A stretch of DNA of 10,392 bases from NCBI GenBank assembly GCA_937942965.1, contig CALDGN010000053.1, forward strand, positions 1 through 10,392, in the 5' to 3' direction. Below the pieces are notes generated by a model. It had not been told where the DNA came from, ran no database searches, and saw only the letters and a program-made list of their open reading frames with translations. Position numbers and translations under genes: made by a program. The DNA is from an uncultured Acidimicrobiales bacterium. Its GTDB lineage: Bacteria; Actinomycetota; Acidimicrobiia; Acidimicrobiales; UBA10347. How positions within the stretch are numbered: the first letter of the stretch is position 1; every line of letters starts with the position of its first letter. Below, piece by piece: positions 6,443-10,392 of this stretch.

Positions 6443-7126
6443 TCAGACCAAGTTGGCGACGAGCCAGTTGTGAATGTCGGCGAGGCGCACAAGCCGCTCG
6501 ACAGTCCAGTCCGCAAACTCGGCGCTACTCATGATGGCCCGTTTCGGGTTCTTCTCGATGAAGCGCACTTGCAGCGACTTGTGACGAAGCAGATCGCCGC
6601 GAGGATGGTCGGGGTCGAACGGCTTGGGAACCCGCTTGACGGTGGCACCGTCGACATCGGCGCCGCACTCGGCAACCACCGTCGCGATGGCCTCGTGAAC
6701 TCCCGGTCCGGTCGAATCAGCATCGACGGCGGCGCGCCACGCGTCGACGTTGGCGAAGTTCATGCCCGACGCAAACCCGATGCCAGCCGTCGGATGCACT
6801 CGGACCATCAACATCGATGACGTCTTCTTGTCTGGGCCTTCCCAGAACCGGAACATCAGATGGTCCTTGTAGGGCGACGCGTCTGGGTTGAACCGGAGGT
6901 CGTTGTTGATCGGGGCAATCGAGCCGTTGGTCTTCGGCTGGGCTTCGATGCCCGGACTGATGTGCTCGGCCAGCAACTCGCCGACGGCGACGACGTACGC
7001 CTTGGCCGGTGCAACGACCTCGGCGTTGTAGACGGCCCGGTTGTCGTCGAACCACGCCTTGTCCTTGGTCCCCAACGTCGTGAGGAAATCGAGCCCGGCT
7101 TTCGAGAACCCTGCGAAGTCACCCAT
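6443..7126 (-). CDS. DUF2461 / TIGR02453-family protein
   Basis: A 227-aa protein of a widespread family with no established biochemical function. The family pattern is clear: an N-terminal FSKAGLDFLTTL with KDKAWFDDNRAVY (21-33), the central signature LRFNPDASPYKDH (77-89), and the C-terminal KRVPKPFDPDHPRGDLLRHK (164-183), followed by a basic stretch IEKNPKRA. There is no signal peptide or membrane segment, so it should be cytoplasmic, and length fits the family norm. I chose ATG at 7126 (MGDFAGF) because the 25 residues gained from a start at 7201 are basic, unlike the family, and run into the divergent dioxygenase gene. It opens the minus-strand run, 96 bases before the kinase, and faces the dioxygenase across about 50 bases. 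Confidence 0.9.
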   Translation of the reverse strand: MGDFAGFSKAGLDFLTTLGTKDKAWFDDNRAVYNAEVVAPAKAYVVAVGELLAEHISPGIEAQPKTNGSIAPINNDLRFNPDASPYKDHLMFRFWEGPDKKTSSMLMVRVHPTAGIGFASGMNFANVDAWRAAVDADSTGPGVHEAIATVVAECGADVDGATVKRVPKPFDPDHPRGDLLRHKSLQVRFIEKNPKRAIMSSAEFADWTVERLVRLADIHNWLVANLV

Positions 7127-7176
7127 GAGCCATGATGTTTTCACGTAGGAAGCGAGCTGTCGACGGGGGCGAATCG
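7127..7176. promoter_or_regulatory. Divergent intergenic region between DUF2461 and dioxygenase genes
   Basis: This gap of about 50 bases must carry the 5' signals of both divergent genes unless transcription starts inside one of them. I could not assign convincing -10 or -35 elements on either strand. On the plus strand a GGGGGCG stretch lies just before ATG 7177 and may act as a ribosome-binding site. On the minus strand no Shine-Dalgarno precedes ATG 7126, consistent with a leaderless message. The regulatory role is inferred only from gene orientation. Confidence 0.35.
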
Positions 7177-7998
7177 ATGAGCCATATCTCGGTGACGCCA
7201 TCAGGCGGGTCGCTCGGCGCGTATGTGCGCGGTGTCGACCTCGCCGATCTCAGCGACGAAGACACCGCTGCAATCCGAGCCGCATGGCTGGAGCACTTGG
7301 TGCTCGTCTTCCCCGACCAGCCGCTGACCCCTGAGCAGTACCTGGCGTTTGCCCACACGATCGGCACGCCAGCCGAGTATCCGTTCGTCGAGGGTCTCGA
7401 CGGCAACCCGTTCATCATCGAGGTACTCAAGCTGCCCCATGAGACAGTGAACTTCGGCGGCGTGTGGCACGCCGATACGGTGTACCTGGACCGCCCGCCG
7501 ATGGCCTCGATGCTGTTGGCCAAGGAGATCCCGCCCGCCGGAGGCGACACCGAGTTCGCCAACCAGTACGCAGCCTGGGACGCCTTGCCAGCTGAGATCC
7601 AGGCGCAGCTCGACGGCCGGACGGCGATGAACTCGTCGGCAGCAGCCATGTCGATCCGCAACACGGCCGACCGCATGAGCGAAGAGCAGGTCGCCCAAGT
7701 CTTCGAGTCGCGGCACCCGGCAGTGCGGACTCATCCCGAGACCGGCCGCAAGTCGCTGTATGTGAACGTCGCCCACACGTACGGCTTGGTCGACGTCGAT
7801 GCGGCCGAGTCGGGACCGCTGCTCGAACACGTCTTCGAGCATCAGATCCGCGACGAGTTCGTGTGGCGCCTGCAATGGGAGGTCGACATGATCGCCCTGT
7901 GGGACAACCGCTGTTGCCTGCACAACCCGATCAACGATTACGACGGGTACACCCGCCGCATGCACCGCATCACGCTGGAGGGCGACGTCCCAGCCTGA
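7177..7998 (+). CDS. TauD/TfdA-family Fe(II)/2-oxoglutarate-dependent dioxygenase
   Basis: A 273-aa cytoplasmic dioxygenase that should couple oxidative decarboxylation of 2-oxoglutarate to hydroxylation, often with cleavage, of a small substrate. The fold opens with ISVTPSGGSLGAYVRGVDL (4-22), typical of TauD. The iron site is the facial triad His98-x-Asp100 in VWHADTVYL and distal His249 in WDNRCCLHN; RRMHR (260-264) supplies the arginine expected to bind 2-oxoglutarate. These residues imply an active enzyme, but the family acts on taurine, sulfate esters, phenoxyacetates, carnitine precursors and more, so the substrate is open. I chose ATG 7177 because it gives the usual N-terminus and has a GGGGGCG stretch about seven bases upstream; an earlier ATG at 7132 would add 15 basic residues and run nearly up to the divergent gene. 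It ends one base before the convergent crotonase gene. Confidence 0.92.
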   Translation: MSHISVTPSGGSLGAYVRGVDLADLSDEDTAAIRAAWLEHLVLVFPDQPLTPEQYLAFAHTIGTPAEYPFVEGLDGNPFIIEVLKLPHETVNFGGVWHADTVYLDRPPMASMLLAKEIPPAGGDTEFANQYAAWDALPAEIQAQLDGRTAMNSSAAAMSIRNTADRMSEEQVAQVFESRHPAVRTHPETGRKSLYVNVAHTYGLVDVDAAESGPLLEHVFEHQIRDEFVWRLQWEVDMIALWDNRCCLHNPINDYDGYTRRMHRITLEGDVPA

Positions 7999-7999
7999 C

Positions 8000-8758
8000 T
8001 TAGCTCATGGTGAAGTTGCCGTCGCGCCGTTCGGAGACTGACTTGACGCCCTCGGCCCAGTCGTCGGACTGCTGCAGCCGGGTTTGTTCGACCAGCTCGT
8101 GATCGGTCGCCGCTCGGATCGTGTCGGCGAGGTTCCGGCGCAGCGTCTTACGGATCGAACGCACCGCAAGCGGCGCTGACTTCGCGATCTCGAGCGCTTG
8201 CGCATAGGCCACGTCACGGAGATCCTCGAGCGATGCGAGCTTGTAGGCCAGACCGAGCTCGACGGCTTCTTCGCCCTTGACGCGACGGCCGGTGAGCATG
8301 ATGTCCGCTGCGGCCTGAGGACCGACGAGTGCGGGGAGCGTGTGACTCAGGCCGAACCCTTGGTGGAAGCCGAGCCGGGCGAAGTTCGCGGCGAAGCGAG
8401 CCTCGGGCGCGGCGATGCGGATGTCGGGCATGAGCGCCAGGCCGAGGCCGCCACCGATGGCAGCACCTTGGATCGCTGCGACGACCGGCAGCTCGGTCTC
8501 GAACAGGCGAACCGCTTCGAGGTACAGCCCGCCGTGGGGCTCCTTGCCGCGGTTCGGGTCGGTGAAGTCGGCACCAGCGCAGAAGTGCTTGCCTTCGGAG
8601 CAGAGCATGATCGCCCGTGCGCGGTCGCCTTCTTGCAGCTCTTCGAAGACGGTCGCGAGTTCTTGGATCATCCCGTACGAGAAGTAGTTGTTCGGTCCCC
8701 GTTGGATCTCGACAACCGCAACCTTGTCTTCGCCAACCTCGACATTGATGTCGCCCAT
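8000..8758 (-). CDS. Enoyl-CoA hydratase/isomerase (crotonase) family protein
   Basis: A 252-aa crotonase-fold protein acting on an acyl-CoA thioester. The oxyanion-hole segments are intact: HFCAGADF (58-65) and IQGAAIGGGLGLAL (96-109), followed by MPDIRIAAPEARFAANFARLGFHQG split around residues 110-134 and LTGRRVKGEEAVELGL (155-170). At the positions of the two catalytic glutamates of classical crotonase I read Ala127 or a neighbour (in NFARLG) and Asp152 (in AADIMLTG), so a standard hydratase reaction is doubtful; isomerase, hydrolase or other crotonase chemistry is possible. ATG 8758 lies nine bases after a GGAG in a good Shine-Dalgarno context; GTG 8764 is an alternative adding two residues. 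The gene diverges from the acyl-CoA dehydrogenase, which suggests a shared role in acyl-CoA catabolism. Confidence 0.92.
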   Translation of the reverse strand: MGDINVEVGEDKVAVVEIQRGPNNYFSYGMIQELATVFEELQEGDRARAIMLCSEGKHFCAGADFTDPNRGKEPHGGLYLEAVRLFETELPVVAAIQGAAIGGGLGLALMPDIRIAAPEARFAANFARLGFHQGFGLSHTLPALVGPQAAADIMLTGRRVKGEEAVELGLAYKLASLEDLRDVAYAQALEIAKSAPLAVRSIRKTLRRNLADTIRAATDHELVEQTRLQQSDDWAEGVKSVSERRDGNFTMS

Positions 8759-8830
8759 GTTCACGCTCTCCCTCGTATCGCCTGTGGCCCATTCGCCCAG
8801 TAGCTGATGCCGAAACTACCGTGCGACGTC
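8759..8830. promoter_or_regulatory. Divergent intergenic region between crotonase and acyl-CoA dehydrogenase genes
   Basis: About 70 bases separate the two divergent starts. On the minus strand GAGGGAGAGC just before GTG 8764/ATG 8758 is the clearest Shine-Dalgarno sequence in the window. On the plus strand neither ATG 8807 nor ATG 8831 has one. I could not identify a reliable promoter box or a strong palindrome. That it holds back-to-back promoters is inferred from orientation. Confidence 0.4.
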
Positions 8831-10072
8831 ATGGCGACTCCAACGCACGACTCTGTCCGCGGCGAGGTCACCGCCTGGCTCGATGAGCACTGGGACCAGG
8901 AGCGACCCCTGCTCGAGTGGCGCACGATGATCTGCGACGGAGGATGGGCCAAGCCGAGTTGGGCCGAGCAATGGTTCGGCCGCGGGCTCCCCGCATGGGC
9001 CGACACCGAAGTTCGCCAAGCGTTCCGCGACGCTGGCGCCGTGTACACGCCGCCCGGCGGCGGCGTCACGCTGGCCAGCCCGACGATCTACAACGACGGC
9101 AGCGACGAGCTCAAGGCGAAGTTCCTCCGGCCCTCGCTCACCGGCGAGATTCACTGGACCCAGCTGTTTAGTGAGCCCGGCAACGGCTCCGACCTCGCTG
9201 GCCTCACGACAACGGCGACCCGTGACGGCGACGAGTGGATCGTCAACGGCCAGAAGGTCTGGAGTACGAGCGCGCACCACGCCGACATGGCGTTCATCGT
9301 TGCCCGCACCGACTGGGACGCGCCGAAGCACCGGGGCATCACGTACTTCTTGATGGACATGCACCAGCCGGGCATCGAAGTGCGCGGCATCAAGCAGATG
9401 AACAACCACTCGTCGTTCAACGAGATCTTCATCGCCGATGCTCGTATCCCCGACGTGTGGCGCGTCGGCGATGTCGGCGACGGCTGGCGGGTTGCCCGCA
9501 CGACGTTGTCGTATGAACGATCGCTTGGCGGCGCCCGGCCTGCGCTCGTGCCGAACATGACCGGCCGGTGCTGGGACGAATGCAACGAAGAGGCCGCCGA
9601 GTTCCTCAAGACGTACTCGTGGTACCCGCAGCGAGCCGGACGTCCGGATCTGACGATCGAACGGGCGCAACAGTCAGGCGCGGCCCAGGACCCGCTGGTG
9701 CGCCAAGACCTCGCCGACCTCTATGCGTTCCGTAAGGCCAGCGAGTGGACGGCCGCTCGAGCGCGAGCCGCACGTGCGCTTGGCCGCAAGCCCGGCCCCG
9801 AGGGATCGATCGGCAAACTCGCCGCCAGCGAGATCGCTCGACGCAGCGCTCGCATCCACGCCAAGGTTGCCCAGAGCCAAGCCATGCTGGCGGGCAGCGA
9901 CGCACACGGCGACAAGGTCATCGCCGAGGTTCTCGTCTCGACGCCCGCTGTCTCGATCGCAGGCGGCACCGACAACATCCAGCGCAACATCCTGGGCGAA
10001 TCGATGCTCGGACTGCCTCGCGAACCCGGTCCCGGTCGCGACACCCCGTTCCGAGACATCCCGCGCAACTAG
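8831..10072 (+). CDS. Acyl-CoA dehydrogenase (FadE-like)
   Basis: A 413-aa flavoprotein that should introduce a 2,3-double bond into an acyl-CoA and pass electrons to ETF. From ATG 8831: helical N-domain (1-105); the FAD/substrate signature QLFSEPGNGSDLAG (about 111-124); the β-domain with IVNGQKVWSTSAHHADMAF (137-155); then the helical C-domain ending in AGGTDNIQRNILGESMLGLP. The residue before Gly-Thr is Gly, not the Glu used by medium- and short-chain enzymes, but LSYERS (about 226-231) puts a Glu where isovaleryl-CoA-type enzymes carry their base, so activity is plausible. The C-terminal pattern resembles mycobacterial FadE proteins. ATG 8831 gives a standard N-terminus; ATG 8807 would add eight residues. 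Neither has a Shine-Dalgarno sequence. Its divergent crotonase neighbour fits β-oxidation-like catabolism; substrate unknown. Confidence 0.94.
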   Translation: MATPTHDSVRGEVTAWLDEHWDQERPLLEWRTMICDGGWAKPSWAEQWFGRGLPAWADTEVRQAFRDAGAVYTPPGGGVTLASPTIYNDGSDELKAKFLRPSLTGEIHWTQLFSEPGNGSDLAGLTTTATRDGDEWIVNGQKVWSTSAHHADMAFIVARTDWDAPKHRGITYFLMDMHQPGIEVRGIKQMNNHSSFNEIFIADARIPDVWRVGDVGDGWRVARTTLSYERSLGGARPALVPNMTGRCWDECNEEAAEFLKTYSWYPQRAGRPDLTIERAQQSGAAQDPLVRQDLADLYAFRKASEWTAARARAARALGRKPGPEGSIGKLAASEIARRSARIHAKVAQSQAMLAGSDAHGDKVIAEVLVSTPAVSIAGGTDNIQRNILGESMLGLPREPGPGRDTPFRDIPRN

Positions 10073-10088
10073 CCCGAAGCACGGTTCA

Positions 10089-10392
10089 TCACAACACTGT
10101 GCGCTCGACCCCGAGCTCAGCGAGCTTGTGCCACGAACGCTCGACGATCAGCGGATACGTGTCGAGGTAATACGGCAACGCGCCACAGGCTTGGTTGATC
10201 GCCGCGCCGCGGCTTCGAGCCAGCGCGGCGTCATCGATCTCAAGCGCATCGAGAAAGACCTGCCGGGACTCGGCCGTGAAAAGCGGCGACCACACGACTT
10301 GCACGTCGGTGGCGGGATCACCAGCACACGCCAGGCCCCAGTCGACGAGCCCGTGGAGCTGGCCGTCGAGCAGCACGCAGTTGCCCTCAAGG
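10089..10392 (-). CDS. Aminoglycoside phosphotransferase (APH)-family protein, C-terminal fragment
   Basis: About 100 codons of the C-terminal end are visible; the start and N-lobe lie beyond the right edge. The reading frame opens with LEGNCVLLDG, matching the GN of the kinase catalytic loop (H-x-D-x-x-x-x-N), then LVDWGLACAGDPATDV, equivalent to the metal-binding DFG/DWG segment plus the GDP-x-x-D motif of APH kinases. The tail (WSPLFTAESRQVFLDAL, then ALPYYLDTYPLI) matches stand-alone APH-family proteins found widely in actinobacteria, many of which have no proven drug substrate. It should phosphorylate a hydroxyl of a small molecule using ATP or GTP. It converges on the acyl-CoA dehydrogenase with 16 bases between the stops. 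Antibiotic resistance should not be assumed. Confidence 0.85.
   Translation of the reverse strand, partial: LEGNCVLLDGQLHGLVDWGLACAGDPATDVQVVWSPLFTAESRQVFLDALEIDDAALARSRGAAINQACGALPYYLDTYPLIVERSWHKLAELGVERTVL

Noticed and set aside
10089..10392. A 4-hydroxyacyl-CoA pathway like LvaA/LvaC or ACAD10/11, formed by the APH-family protein and the acyl-CoA dehydrogenase
   Set aside because: The visible APH tail resembles stand-alone APH-family proteins rather than the ACAD10/11-type kinase domain, and the gene is convergent with the dehydrogenase instead of being co-transcribed. The missing N-lobe prevents a stronger test.
1..10392. CRISPR arrays, tandem repeats, IS elements, tRNA or rRNA genes, toxin-antitoxin or phage genes
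   Set aside because: None seen: there are no regularly spaced repeats, no transposase or integrase motifs, and nearly all bases are covered by household or metabolic coding sequences.

Overview
This is an ordinary chromosomal window from a GC-rich bacterium, almost completely coding, with no IS element, tRNA, rRNA, CRISPR array or phage gene. High GC, frequent GTG starts, few Shine-Dalgarno sequences and the gene content (a mycobacterial FadE-like acyl-CoA dehydrogenase, a membrane-fused spermidine synthase homologue, an LuxR-type two-component pair, a DUF2461 protein) suggest an actinobacterium, possibly Acidimicrobiia. That placement is inference. Every gap is under 100 bases.

Left and middle (1-7126) is one minus-strand run. 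In transcription order it reads: DUF2461 protein (7126-6443); sensor histidine kinase (6346-5207); response regulator (5210-4560, ATGA overlap); seven-helix membrane protein fused to a spermidine synthase-like domain (4543-3119); monomeric sarcosine/N-methyltryptophan oxidase-type flavoenzyme (3114-1963); ATC hydrolase-family protein (1961-1434); undecaprenyl-diphosphatase UppP (1373-426); and a TetR regulator (404 to beyond the left edge). From the kinase to the ATC hydrolase-family gene the spacings are -3, 16, 4 and 1 bases, which suggests one translationally coupled operon. A perfect 9-bp inverted repeat with a 12-nt loop lies in the 60-base gap before uppP and may divide the run into two units.

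Right (7177-10392) has alternating strands: a TauD/TfdA-type Fe(II)/2-oxoglutarate dioxygenase (+), a crotonase-fold enoyl-CoA hydratase/isomerase homologue (-), an acyl-CoA dehydrogenase (+), and the C-terminal part of an aminoglycoside phosphotransferase-family protein (-, cut by the right edge). The crotonase and dehydrogenase genes diverge from a gap of about 70 bases and probably serve acyl-CoA catabolism.

I found no convincing new defence, mobile or secondary-metabolism system. Worth a second look are the palindrome before uppP, the coupled flavin oxidase/ATC-hydrolase-family pair behind a two-component system, and several enzymes that appear to lack a canonical active-site residue.
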